Shown piece by piece: positions 36,134 to 43,955 of a stretch of DNA of 64,000 bases. A program made the translations under genes and the position numbers. The notes beneath the pieces are model-generated. The model was not told the origin of the DNA. It did not search any database and was given only the letters and a program-made list of their open reading frames with translations. Source of the DNA: Tannerella sp. (GTDB lineage Bacteria; Bacteroidota; Bacteroidia; Bacteroidales; Tannerellaceae); assembly GCA_031285565.1 (NCBI GenBank), contig JAITVY010000098.1:62001-126000 (forward strand), given 5' to 3'. The stretch's first letter is position 1. Each line of letters opens with the position of its first letter.

Positions 36134-36391
36134 TTATTTTTGTCTGTTTGCACTAACATATTCCGCCATTGTGCGTACCGACTTAAATATTTCTTTGCCT
36201 TCGTTCGGATCTTTAAGCTTAATTCCGTAGTTCTTCTCCAACAATACGATTAATTCCAATGCATCAATCGAGTCAAGTCCAAGACCTTCACCAAATAAAT
36301 TATCATCATCTGCAATATCTTCGGGAGTTACACCTTCCAGATTCAACACTTTAATAATTTCCTGTTTTAGTTCTAAAATCAATTCATCCAT
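36134..36391 (-). CDS. Acyl carrier protein
   Basis: The 85-residue ACP carries the growing chain on a phosphopantetheine arm at Ser41 (GLDSIDALEL). The TTG at 36427 is rejected for the ATG at 36391. It precedes the KS gene and is the second carrier of this operon, and probably serves the KS/CLF pair. Confidence 0.93.
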   Translation of the reverse strand: MDELILELKQEIIKVLNLEGVTPEDIADDDNLFGEGLGLDSIDALELIVLLEKNYGIKLKDPNEGKEIFKSVRTMAEYVSANRQK

Positions 36392-36419
36392 AATGTTTAA
36401 TATTTTAAAGCGATTAATA

Positions 36420-36455
36420 GTCAGCAAAATACACCCCTATCCCCTAAAGGGGAAA
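36420..36455. repeat. CCCC-TAAA-GGGG-type palindrome
   Basis: A TCCCC/GGGGA stem around TAAA sits just after the 3' end of the KS-like fragment gene. Related GC-rich sequence occurs inside that gene's last codons near 36500-36540 and at 9155-9180. Confidence 0.5.
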
Positions 36456-36475
36456 TTGTGGGAATATTTCTTTTG

Positions 36476-37108
36476 TTATTCATAATTCATACTTCTCATA
36501 AGTTCCTTTAGGGATTCAGGGTAAGCCCCTTCAGGGGTTTGGGGTACTTTCTCTAAAAGCACCATCCAGGTATCCATAGTATCCTGTGATACCTCCTGCC
36601 ATCCCAATAGCAGATATTTCAATCCGGCCGCAAACATCATTTCACGCGAAATATCAATCATAGATTGTACTTCCGGTTGCGAAAATACATAAAAAGCTGT
36701 TTCGCCGTGTATTTTATTTCGAATTGCGATCTCCCCGGTAACAATATTTGGCAAAGTATACACGAAAACAGCCGGACTCGGAAAATAATCCGCATCATGA
36801 CCAATCGTTTGCTGATAGTTACTATCCGCTTCCAACGAAGCACTCCGGTTAAACAATACAATCCCCATATCCTCTTTAGGCTGTTCTTTCTCAAAACCCT
36901 CTAACAGAATCTCTGCAGAAAGAAACCCGGTTTTAGACAAAACATCCATCTTAAAAAATTTGCGGTAATCAATTCCTAACCGGTGATAAATATCCGACAG
37001 AAACTGGGAATTATCAGAAGGCTCAGACTCCGATTCCAGGTACATTTCTCCATCAACCCATACTTTTCCGGATAACACACGGCAATATTTCTTAATATGA
37101 ATATCCAT
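36476..37108 (-). CDS. Truncated ketosynthase-like protein
   Basis: The 210-residue protein resembles half of a KS domain. Residues about 88-150 (LFNRSASLEADSNYQQTIG, SPAVFVYTLPNIVTGEIAIRNKIHGE) look like the thiolase-fold segment before the active-site cysteine, but no cysteine nucleophile follows. It could be a structural partner of one of the KSs or an acyl-carrier interaction factor. Its last about 20 codons contain the GC-rich repeat sequence, so the C-terminus may be repeat-derived. It sits 3 bp after the KS gene upstream. Confidence 0.65.
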   Translation of the reverse strand: MDIHIKKYCRVLSGKVWVDGEMYLESESEPSDNSQFLSDIYHRLGIDYRKFFKMDVLSKTGFLSAEILLEGFEKEQPKEDMGIVLFNRSASLEADSNYQQTIGHDADYFPSPAVFVYTLPNIVTGEIAIRNKIHGETAFYVFSQPEVQSMIDISREMMFAAGLKYLLLGWQEVSQDTMDTWMVLLEKVPQTPEGAYPESLKELMRSMNYE

Positions 37109-37111
37109 CGC

Positions 37112-38269
37112 TCAAGGTTTTACAAGTGTATATAATAACGCGGCATTACACCCCCCAAATCCCGAAAGCATATTAATACAACGATGTCCCTCTACCGGTT
37201 GTGTTTGTGTTACGACCGGCAATGGATTCGAAACGCCCAACGATTCAAAACCGCATGTTTTTAATGCAATTCCATCACGAAGCGCATGAGTGGAAATAAT
37301 GCTTTCCAATACCCCTGCCGCTCCAAGCGTATGTCCAAAATAGCCTTTCAGACTATTTATGGGACGGTAATGCAAAGAAGCGCGGGTAATAGCAATCGCT
37401 TCCATCTCATCGTTATAAGGAGTAGCCGTTCCATGCGCATTCACAAATGCCAGCTCATTATTATTAGTTCCCTCCAGAATATTTTTTAATGCCAGATAAG
37501 CCCCCTCGCCCGTCCGCGAAGGACCTGAAATATGATTAGCATCATTACGTACGGCACCTTTCGTCAGTACAACATCACCAGGTTGCATATCTGCATCTTC
37601 CTTTTCAGTCAGAATGATGGTCGCAGCGGCCTCACCAACATTCAATCCGGTGCGGTTAACATCGAACGGTTTACACCGTTCATGCGACAATGCCTTAAAA
37701 GACTGAAAACCGGATACAATAAACCGGGATAACATATCAGTTCCGGTTACAATAACATAATCATACTGCTTTGCCTGTAAAGCACGCTGAGCAGCAATCA
37801 ATGCGGCTGCTCCCGAAATACAGGCATTGGAAATAACCCAAGGAGTATTTGCATTTCCGAAATGACGGGCAATCAACTCTGCCGAACGCCATAAGTAGAC
37901 CTGCTCAGGTTCGTAAGCAGATACCTGATCTGCAGAATCCAACAAAAAAACATTCCCTTTTGTAGTAGAAAGTATAAATAAAACACGTTCATCAGCCGGA
38001 TCGATACCTGTATTCCTCAAGGCCTGCGATATAGATAAAATAGCAGCTTTCTCCAGTTTAGTATATACCTTTGAAGAAGGAATCTGCAACATGGCGTAAG
38101 CCTGTTCCAACGCTTCATCATCAATAGCGGCAGCAACAAACGGTTCCGGCAATCCGAAACGATCGGTAAAAGGCGTAAGTCCGCTTACACCCTTCTTCAC
38201 ATTCCGGTAATTATCATCTGTCGTAAATCCCAGTGCCGAAACAATATTATCTCCTAACAAAGTAGTCAT
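37112..38269 (-). CDS. Beta-ketoacyl-ACP synthase, active
   Basis: The 385-residue condensing enzyme has C150 (SNACISGAAA), H279 (NAHGTATP) and H313 (GYFGHTLGAAG), so it should be active. Several start positions are close, and the ATG at 38269 overlaps the thioesterase stop by 4 bp. It may initiate or extend a different chain stage from the KS at 34924. Confidence 0.92.
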   Translation of the reverse strand: MTTLLGDNIVSALGFTTDDNYRNVKKGVSGLTPFTDRFGLPEPFVAAAIDDEALEQAYAMLQIPSSKVYTKLEKAAILSISQALRNTGIDPADERVLFILSTTKGNVFLLDSADQVSAYEPEQVYLWRSAELIARHFGNANTPWVISNACISGAAALIAAQRALQAKQYDYVIVTGTDMLSRFIVSGFQSFKALSHERCKPFDVNRTGLNVGEAAATIILTEKEDADMQPGDVVLTKGAVRNDANHISGPSRTGEGAYLALKNILEGTNNNELAFVNAHGTATPYNDEMEAIAITRASLHYRPINSLKGYFGHTLGAAGVLESIISTHALRDGIALKTCGFESLGVSNPLPVVTQTQPVEGHRCINMLSGFGGCNAALLYTLVKP

Positions 38270-38700
38270 AACAAACTATGTTTTTTCTTCCATTCTTCAA
38301 AAAAAGGAGGATTCGTAAGCATCAGATTATGATGTTTATCTACAAATACCTGGGTTGACGTTCCGGTCGTAACAAGACTCTCATCCTCCAACAAGCGGAT
38401 CTCATAATCAAAAACCACCTTTGCAGCACGTGTATTACGGAATGTTATATCCACACGGGCACGTTGTGCATGAAGCAATGGCTTCATATATTTGAGGTTC
38501 AATTCAACTAAAGGTGCAGGACATTCATTTTCAAAATACAATTGATAGCTCAATCCGTATTTCTTCCCGAATTCTTCGCGTGCATCTTCAAAATAAAGTG
38601 CATACGAACCATGCCATACAATATTCATAGAGTCCACTTCACTAAACCTGACTTCAAATTCTTTTGAAGCTTTCAGCATATTTTCATCCTTAGTTTCCAT
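38266..38700 (-). CDS. 4-hydroxybenzoyl-CoA-type (YbgC-like) thioesterase
   Basis: The 144-residue hotdog enzyme probably releases the finished acyl chain or edits stalled chains. The motif RFSEVDSMNIVWHGSYALYF includes the catalytic D23 and H30. It overlaps the next KS gene by 4 bp and the upstream dehydratase by 11 bp. Confidence 0.9.
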   Translation of the reverse strand: METKDENMLKASKEFEVRFSEVDSMNIVWHGSYALYFEDAREEFGKKYGLSYQLYFENECPAPLVELNLKYMKPLLHAQRARVDITFRNTRAAKVVFDYEIRLLEDESLVTTGTSTQVFVDKHHNLMLTNPPFFEEWKKKHSLL

Positions 38701-39142
38701 CTGCCTGACTATTCGTATCCGTTAAAAAAATTTTCATTTCACATGTTGCAATTACTTCATCCCCGACTTTCACTTCAGTAGCAACCAATGTCGTAGAAAA
38801 CACATCTTCTACAATTTCAACAGTTGTTTCCAACTGCTCGCCAACCAACGGATTTCGGAAAATCTCCATTTGCTTGATCATTCCGATATATCCGATCTTA
38901 ATTGAGCCGTCGCCTTTCAGTTGCATTTTCACTTCATATCCGGTACGGGCAGCACAGGTTTGCGCAATATTTTCAATCAAACCGGCTTCCTCCAGACGCC
39001 CATTGTTGCAAAACAGATGTCCTTCCTGTATAGTAAAAACAGTCTTTACAACCAACGGATCAAAATACGTCAACCGGTCAATCATAATGATTGGCGGACG
39101 TTGAGGTATTATATCCAATATTTTGACATCTTTTAATTCCAT
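38690..39142 (-). CDS. Hotdog 3-hydroxyacyl-ACP dehydratase
   Basis: The 150-residue protein has the FabZ-like entry IIPQRPPIIMIDRL, followed by LIENIAQTCAARTGYE. It should remove water in each elongation round to leave the conjugated double bond. The better ATG is at 39142, where MELKDVKILD starts. It follows the gap with the dispersed repeat. Confidence 0.85.
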   Translation of the reverse strand: MELKDVKILDIIPQRPPIIMIDRLTYFDPLVVKTVFTIQEGHLFCNNGRLEEAGLIENIAQTCAARTGYEVKMQLKGDGSIKIGYIGMIKQMEIFRNPLVGEQLETTVEIVEDVFSTTLVATEVKVGDEVIATCEMKIFLTDTNSQADGN

Positions 39143-39203
39143 GAATATCAAGCTATGCAACTATCTATTATTTTTTCCTTATTTCTTTGTTCCTTTAACA
39201 TTC

Positions 39204-39301
39204 CGTCATATCGAACCTTGCGTGAGACATCTCATCTAAACAGTTGAAAATGTCCATTGTCAATTGTTTTCATGCGATTTCTCCTTTTAGTCGAAATGAC
39301 G
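39204..39301. repeat. Dispersed inverted repeat of the CGTCATTTCGA type
   Basis: A left arm at 39204-39235 starting CGTCATATCGA and a right arm at 39271-39301 ending TCGAAATGACG are inverted copies of each other. The sequence resembles a repeat often seen between genes of Bacteroidota. It lies within the polyene operon, between the methyltransferase and dehydratase genes, and could affect mRNA stability there. Confidence 0.65.
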
Positions 39302-39330
39302 ATTGGTGTTTAATTTTCAATTTCCCACTT

Positions 39331-40431
39331 TCAATTTTCAATTGATTTTATCTTTTTGCAGACCAAAATCGAATGTCCGCTTTTTAATCCGTCATGAATA
39401 TTTTCGACTCTCAGTCCGGCCGCTTCTATACAACGAGTCATATCTTCAGAATGATACATTTTACTGTTTCCGTTAGCCATAACGGTAAAATATAAACTAA
39501 TTTGCGTCAGGCTAAAAGCCGCAATATCATTGGATTGACGATCCCACAAAGTCTCCATAATAAAAAGCTTTGAATCTTCATCCATAGATGCTGCCGCACG
39601 TTTCAGGATACTAACAATTTCCTGCTCCGAAAAACAATCCAGAAACTGACTCATCCAGATAGCATCAAATCCTTTAGGAAAAGGATCATTCTCGTCTAAT
39701 AAATTGGCATTGTGTCCCGAAATACGGTTCTCACCTTGTTTACCATGAATATTCGTCTTCATCATTTCAATTTGCTGCGGCAAATCCATGATCGTAACAT
39801 TCACATCCTGGTTATATTCTACACAACGCAATGCCCAGCGTCCGGTATTTCCACCTACATCCAATAAACTATCCGGCTGATAGGAAAATACGATTTGCAG
39901 AGCTTCGTCAAATGAATTGTCAGAGAAATAATGATCAAAATCCAGCCAACTCTTTTGAGCCTCCTGCGGCAAAGATGATAATCCCTCGTAAATGGTCTTC
40001 CATTCTCCAAAGACCTTCAAACCCTCCGGCTTTCCGTTAAGCAACGCTTCTTCCATCTTATGCATACCCAAATAGGTTACATCGTGATTAAATCGCATAC
40101 TTATGGAAACTCCCGGATCCTTCAGTAAAAACCAACCCGTTTTAGATATCACAAAACGTTCGTCAATATACAAAACAGTACCGATAGTAAGAGAAGATTC
40201 AAGCAGGACTTGTACTGCATAACGCGACAAACCGGTCTTTTCTGCAACTTCATCCATCGTTAAACCATTTTTGGCATCTGCCAGCAATTCAAAAATGCCA
40301 AATTTCACCATTAAACGTGAAACCTCAAAAATAACCGGGGCATAAGCTATCTCATGTGCATATCGAATCGCGTCAATCACATGCCTCTTATCTTTAGAAT
40401 ATTCTTTTTCAAGAGCAGGAAACATTTTCAT
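39331..40431 (-). CDS. SAM-dependent O-methyltransferase (dimerisation plus Rossmann)
   Basis: A protein of about 366 residues with an N-terminal winged-helix dimerisation domain (EVSRLMVKFGIFELL, EVAEKTGLSRYAVQVLLE). The Rossmann-like domain has SLLDVGGNTGRWAL as motif I and ILKRAAASMDEDSKLFIMETL. It probably methylates the aromatic head hydroxyl of the polyene. The ATG at 40431 overlaps the acyltransferase TGA by 4 bp (ATGA). The TTG upstream is rejected. Confidence 0.88.
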   Translation of the reverse strand: MKMFPALEKEYSKDKRHVIDAIRYAHEIAYAPVIFEVSRLMVKFGIFELLADAKNGLTMDEVAEKTGLSRYAVQVLLESSLTIGTVLYIDERFVISKTGWFLLKDPGVSISMRFNHDVTYLGMHKMEEALLNGKPEGLKVFGEWKTIYEGLSSLPQEAQKSWLDFDHYFSDNSFDEALQIVFSYQPDSLLDVGGNTGRWALRCVEYNQDVNVTIMDLPQQIEMMKTNIHGKQGENRISGHNANLLDENDPFPKGFDAIWMSQFLDCFSEQEIVSILKRAAASMDEDSKLFIMETLWDRQSNDIAAFSLTQISLYFTVMANGNSKMYHSEDMTRCIEAAGLRVENIHDGLKSGHSILVCKKIKSIEN

Positions 40432-41324
40432 TCTTTCCAAAAATTATAAAAGTTAAACCATTGTTCAGGGTAAGTTCTCACGACTTTCTCCAATTCGCCA
40501 ACAAAAGTCCGGGTCATATCATTGATCTGTTCCCTTTTAGGGGCTTTTGTTTCCGGCACAGGAATCAAAGCCAAATGAACCCGGTAACAAGATGCCGATA
40601 CTTTTAAAACAAAATAAGCCAAAACAGGAACACGAAACTGGGCAGCAAGAACAAATGCACCGATCGGGAAATCAGCTTTCCCATTTAAAAAATCACATTC
40701 AATACTTTTTTCACTTCCAAAAACACGATCACCCGGTATATTCAGGATTTCTCCGTTCGATAGCGCTTCGTTAATCACAAATATATGAGAAAGGTCATTT
40801 GAAACAGGTATCAGACGCATATTATTCTCTTCTGATATCTTCATCCGGTTTGCCTGAACCTCTTTAGCTTCTCCTCCAAAAATCAAGCCATTGATACGCT
40901 TTTTATTTTGCCTCAATAAATAGCCGCACAATTCAGCATTTCCTACATGCGAAGTTGCCATAATAAATCCCCCGGGAGCATTCAGCAAAGAAAGGAACAT
41001 ATCATTGTCAGGATTGTCAACCTTAAAAATATTCTTCCGGCCGGCATAAACAGCAAAACGATCCATCAGCATCTGCCCGAACATATAATGATTGACATAG
41101 GTTTTCCAAAATGATTTGATAGGAGAATAACCATGCTGGCGACGAAAATAACGCATAATAGCCAGATATCCTTTCCGGGCAAAAAGCATATAAAAAGGAA
41201 TTATAAAAATCAGTATAAAATAACCGACACGTACATTTACTATTGAAAATAAAATTTTCAAAGCTTTTTGCCCAAACGTACTGCCCCCGGTTACACCTTC
41301 CCAGTCTTTTTCCTTTTTCTCCAT
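40428..41324 (-). CDS. Lysophospholipid acyltransferase family protein (LpxL/HtrB-like)
   Basis: The 298-residue protein has a membrane segment near 30-50 and the H-x4-E catalytic motif SHVGNAEL near residue 125. It should pass the polyene acyl chain from ACP to a glycerolipid or sugar lipid at the inner membrane. It lies 35 bp after the ACP gene and overlaps the methyltransferase gene. A second, PlsC-type acyltransferase domain sits in the exporter fusion at 11401. Confidence 0.87.
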   Translation of the reverse strand: MEKKEKDWEGVTGGSTFGQKALKILFSIVNVRVGYFILIFIIPFYMLFARKGYLAIMRYFRRQHGYSPIKSFWKTYVNHYMFGQMLMDRFAVYAGRKNIFKVDNPDNDMFLSLLNAPGGFIMATSHVGNAELCGYLLRQNKKRINGLIFGGEAKEVQANRMKISEENNMRLIPVSNDLSHIFVINEALSNGEILNIPGDRVFGSEKSIECDFLNGKADFPIGAFVLAAQFRVPVLAYFVLKVSASCYRVHLALIPVPETKAPKREQINDMTRTFVGELEKVVRTYPEQWFNFYNFWKE

Positions 41325-41358
41325 AGCTCAGAAGCAGTTTTAATCCTGCAACAGCTTC

Positions 41359-41607
41359 TTATTTTGCATTAATCTTAGACTCGATATAATCGTAGAACTC
41401 TTTTACAGTTACCACATTACCCATTTCTTCGGGTTTAATTTTAAACCCGAAAGTCTTTTCTACGATTACTACAATATCCACGAAATCAAGACTATCAAGC
41501 CCCAAATCGTCTTTCAAGGTTGCATTTTCATTAATCACATCTGCTTCAATCTCCATTTCTTCGATCAGGAAATCGTTTACCCGTGATTCTATTTCTTTTC
41601 TTTCCAT
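41359..41607 (-). CDS. Acyl carrier protein
   Basis: The 82-residue ACP has its phosphopantetheine serine at Ser39 (GLDSLDFVD). The ATG at 41607 gives the canonical start; the ATG at 41691 would run into the KS gene. It is the first ACP of the operon, after the KS at 41621. Confidence 0.94.
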   Translation of the reverse strand: MERKEIESRVNDFLIEEMEIEADVINENATLKDDLGLDSLDFVDIVVIVEKTFGFKIKPEEMGNVVTVKEFYDYIESKINAK

Positions 41608-41620
41608 TCTTATATATTGA

Positions 41621-42844
41621 TCATTTGTATTTCTGAACCACCAACACACTATTTGTCCCTCCAAATCCAAATGAATTCGAAAGAAAAACATTTATATTTT
41701 GCTCCTTCGATTTCGAAAGAATATTCAGTTTTGCAGAAACCTCATCAGGAGTCTCAAAATTAATATTCGGAGCCATAAAACCGTTTCTCATCATCAACAG
41801 CGAATAAACAACTTCACTGGCCCCGGCCATCCAACACTCATGTCCGGTCATCGATTTAGTCGAACTTACCGGAGTCTTTACCGAACCAAACAATCTGTCG
41901 AGTGCAATTGCTTCGCACCGGTCTCCCTGCGGAGTAGAGGTAGCATGTGCATTAATATAGTCAACTTCATTCACTTTTGTGCCGGAATCATTTAAAGCAC
42001 GTCCCATTGCAATGAAAGAACCGGCGTCATTCGCTTTCGAAATATCAGCACCATTCGACGAAAACCCATATCCGATAATTTCACCATAAATCGGGGCTCC
42101 CCTTTTCACGGCATGCTCCAGATCTTCCAGGATCAAGCTGGCAGCTCCGCCACTCGGCACCAAACCGTCACGATTGGCATCAAACGGTCGTGAGGCCTTA
42201 GCCGGCTCATCTGTGCGTGTCGAGAAAGCAGCCAGTCCGTCAAAACCAGCCATTGAATAAACATTTACTTCCTGTGCACCTCCACACAAAACCATGTCCT
42301 GCATTCCGTCCCGGATAAACATATATCCTAACCCAATGGAATGTGAACCGCTAGCGCAGGCTGCCCCTACTGTCATATTCACCCCACGGAGTTTAAAAAT
42401 CGTAGACAAATTCATCGAAACGGTTGAAGTCATGGACTGAAAAACACCCCCCGAACCAATAAGCAAAGAGTCTTTTTTGTCTTTCATAATCTCATGGGAT
42501 GCAATCACCGCCTCCGAAGATGCATCATTCCCATAGATAACTCCCACTTCATGATGATCCGGATAATCCGGATCAAGAGATGCCGTCTTCATTGCTTCCA
42601 AAGTAGCAATATATGCATATTCGCCCTGTTCAGGTAGCGACATTCGCGAACGCCGGTCGAGTAGCCCTTTTAAAGAAGGACGTTCCAATATACCCGTTAA
42701 AGGCGAACGGTAGCCATACGTCGTGCGTGCCGGATCTATTCCGATACCTGATTTACCCTGATATAAAGAATCGGATACCTCATCCAGATTCTTCCCTATA
42801 CAAGAATAAATACCAATACCTGTAATTACGACACGTCTTTTCAT
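41621..42844 (-). CDS. Beta-ketoacyl-ACP synthase II-type, active
   Basis: The 407-residue KS has C163 (VGAACASGSH), H300 (NAHATSTP) and H335 (KSMTGHECWMAGASE). The RPFDANRDGLVPSGGAASLILE block is intact. It starts 4 bp after the KR gene and precedes the first ACP, a FabF-like arrangement. Confidence 0.93.
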   Translation of the reverse strand: MKRRVVITGIGIYSCIGKNLDEVSDSLYQGKSGIGIDPARTTYGYRSPLTGILERPSLKGLLDRRSRMSLPEQGEYAYIATLEAMKTASLDPDYPDHHEVGVIYGNDASSEAVIASHEIMKDKKDSLLIGSGGVFQSMTSTVSMNLSTIFKLRGVNMTVGAACASGSHSIGLGYMFIRDGMQDMVLCGGAQEVNVYSMAGFDGLAAFSTRTDEPAKASRPFDANRDGLVPSGGAASLILEDLEHAVKRGAPIYGEIIGYGFSSNGADISKANDAGSFIAMGRALNDSGTKVNEVDYINAHATSTPQGDRCEAIALDRLFGSVKTPVSSTKSMTGHECWMAGASEVVYSLLMMRNGFMAPNINFETPDEVSAKLNILSKSKEQNINVFLSNSFGFGGTNSVLVVQKYK

Positions 42845-42848
42845 TCAA

Positions 42849-43577
42849 TTATGAATAAATTCCCCCATTAATAGAGATAACTTCCCCTGTAATATACGCT
42901 GCTTCATCCGACGAAAGGAAACTAACCAATGCAGCCACCTCTTCCGGCTTACCAAATCGTCCTACAGGTATATTCGCTTTTAATGAAGCTTCATCCAGAT
43001 CTTTAGTCATATCGGTTGCGATATAGCCGGGAGCAACAGCGTTTACAGTTACTTTACGGGGTGCGACCTCCTGGGCAAGCGCCTTGGTAGCGCCTATAAC
43101 AGCCGCTTTTGCCGCAGAATAGTTCGTCTGTCCGGGCAATCCTTTCAAGCCTGAAAGAGAAACAATATTAATAATACGGCCATTGCGTTTCATCAACATT
43201 GCTTTTAACACACGCCGGGTAACATAGAAAAAGCCGTTAAGACTGATATCAAGCACATTATGCCATTGCAAATCATCCATAAAAATCATCATTGCATCCT
43301 GACGGATACCGGCATTATTAACCAATACACCAATATAATCTTCGGGATGTGCTGTAGCCCAATCTTCCAATGCCTTATCAACAGATTCTACATTAGCCAC
43401 ATCAAACGGAAGCAACTCGGCAATTCCTCCTTTTTCTTCTATCAGCTGCTTTGTTTCCAATGCTGCCGCTTCATTCGAAGCATAATTAATAATGACCGGA
43501 ACCCCTTTAGCTGCCAGTTCAAGACAAACAGCACGACCGATCCCCCTGGAACCACCTGTTATTAAAGCGTACTTCAT
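42849..43577 (-). CDS. 3-oxoacyl-ACP reductase (FabG-type SDR)
   Basis: The 242-residue enzyme reduces the keto group after each condensation with NADPH. It has the cofactor motif GGSRGIGRA, the NNAG strand, and the Ser-Tyr-Lys catalytic set with YSAAK. C-terminal YITGEVISINGGIYS is family-typical. The ATG at 43577 is preferred to the TTG at 43589. It is the first gene of the right-hand polyene operon. Confidence 0.93.
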   Translation of the reverse strand: MKYALITGGSRGIGRAVCLELAAKGVPVIINYASNEAAALETKQLIEEKGGIAELLPFDVANVESVDKALEDWATAHPEDYIGVLVNNAGIRQDAMMIFMDDLQWHNVLDISLNGFFYVTRRVLKAMLMKRNGRIINIVSLSGLKGLPGQTNYSAAKAAVIGATKALAQEVAPRKVTVNAVAPGYIATDMTKDLDEASLKANIPVGRFGKPEEVAALVSFLSSDEAAYITGEVISINGGIYS

Positions 43578-43685
43578 GCAATTATTCAATTTTTATGGTT
43601 TATGACGATGCAAATGCCCGTTATATATAGTTTGTTTTAATCGTTCTCTATTTCAACATTTTCAAAATATAAAATGCTGTTTTTT

Positions 43686-43872
43686 TAAGAGCCTGTTTAA
43701 ATTTTGCTCGCAAAATAAATTATAGTGATTTTTTTGTGAAATTCCAGTCTCATTTTGCAGGTTTAGCGGGCTAAATGAGCCAAATTATACTGTAATTTCA
43801 CAAAAAAGGATATAATTTATTGCGAAAAGCCTTCATAACAAATCCCTTGCGGAAAATTTAAACCGGCTCTTA
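43686..43872. repeat. 187-bp MITE-like palindromic element (copy 3)
   Basis: Terminal arms TTAAGAGCCTGTTTAAATTTT and its complement (one mismatch) flank the element. Inner arms with ATAAATTATA and TTTTTTGTGAAATT pair too, with a 27-nt insert in the right half. The centre has a CTCATTT/AAATGAG hairpin. There is no coding frame. The arm also occurs at 5405-5452 and at 9001. Confidence 0.75.
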
Positions 43873-43881
43873 ATAATCGCG

Positions 43882-43889
43882 CAAAGTTA
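43882..43889 (-). promoter_or_regulatory. Candidate -7 box for the polyene operon
   Basis: The minus strand reads TAACTTTG, matching TAnnTTTG, about 305 bp upstream of the reductase ATG. A closer, less perfect TATATTTTG (one extra base) lies near 43662-43670. Confidence 0.35.
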
Positions 43890-43927
43890 TAAAAAAATAA
43901 TGATAGTGAGAAACCGTAAATATTTTT

Positions 43928-43935
43928 TACCTTTG
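43928..43935 (+). promoter_or_regulatory. Candidate -7 box for cysS
   Basis: TACCTTTG matches TAnnTTTG, 20 bp before the ATG at 43956. Confidence 0.55.
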
Positions 43936-43955
43936 TTCCTCAAAGCAGTTTAATT

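Larger units (their letters stand above)
43578..43955. other. Divergent intergenic region between the polyene operon and cysS
   Basis: It holds the 187-bp palindromic element at 43686-43872 and two facing-away promoter boxes at 43882-43889 and 43928-43935. The leader of the polyene operon would include the whole element if transcription starts at the first of these. Confidence 0.7.

Noticed and set aside
43577..43589. TTG start for the reductase (and other alternative starts at 40440, 36427, 25663, 23708)
   Set aside because: In each case an in-frame ATG close by fits the protein family start better.
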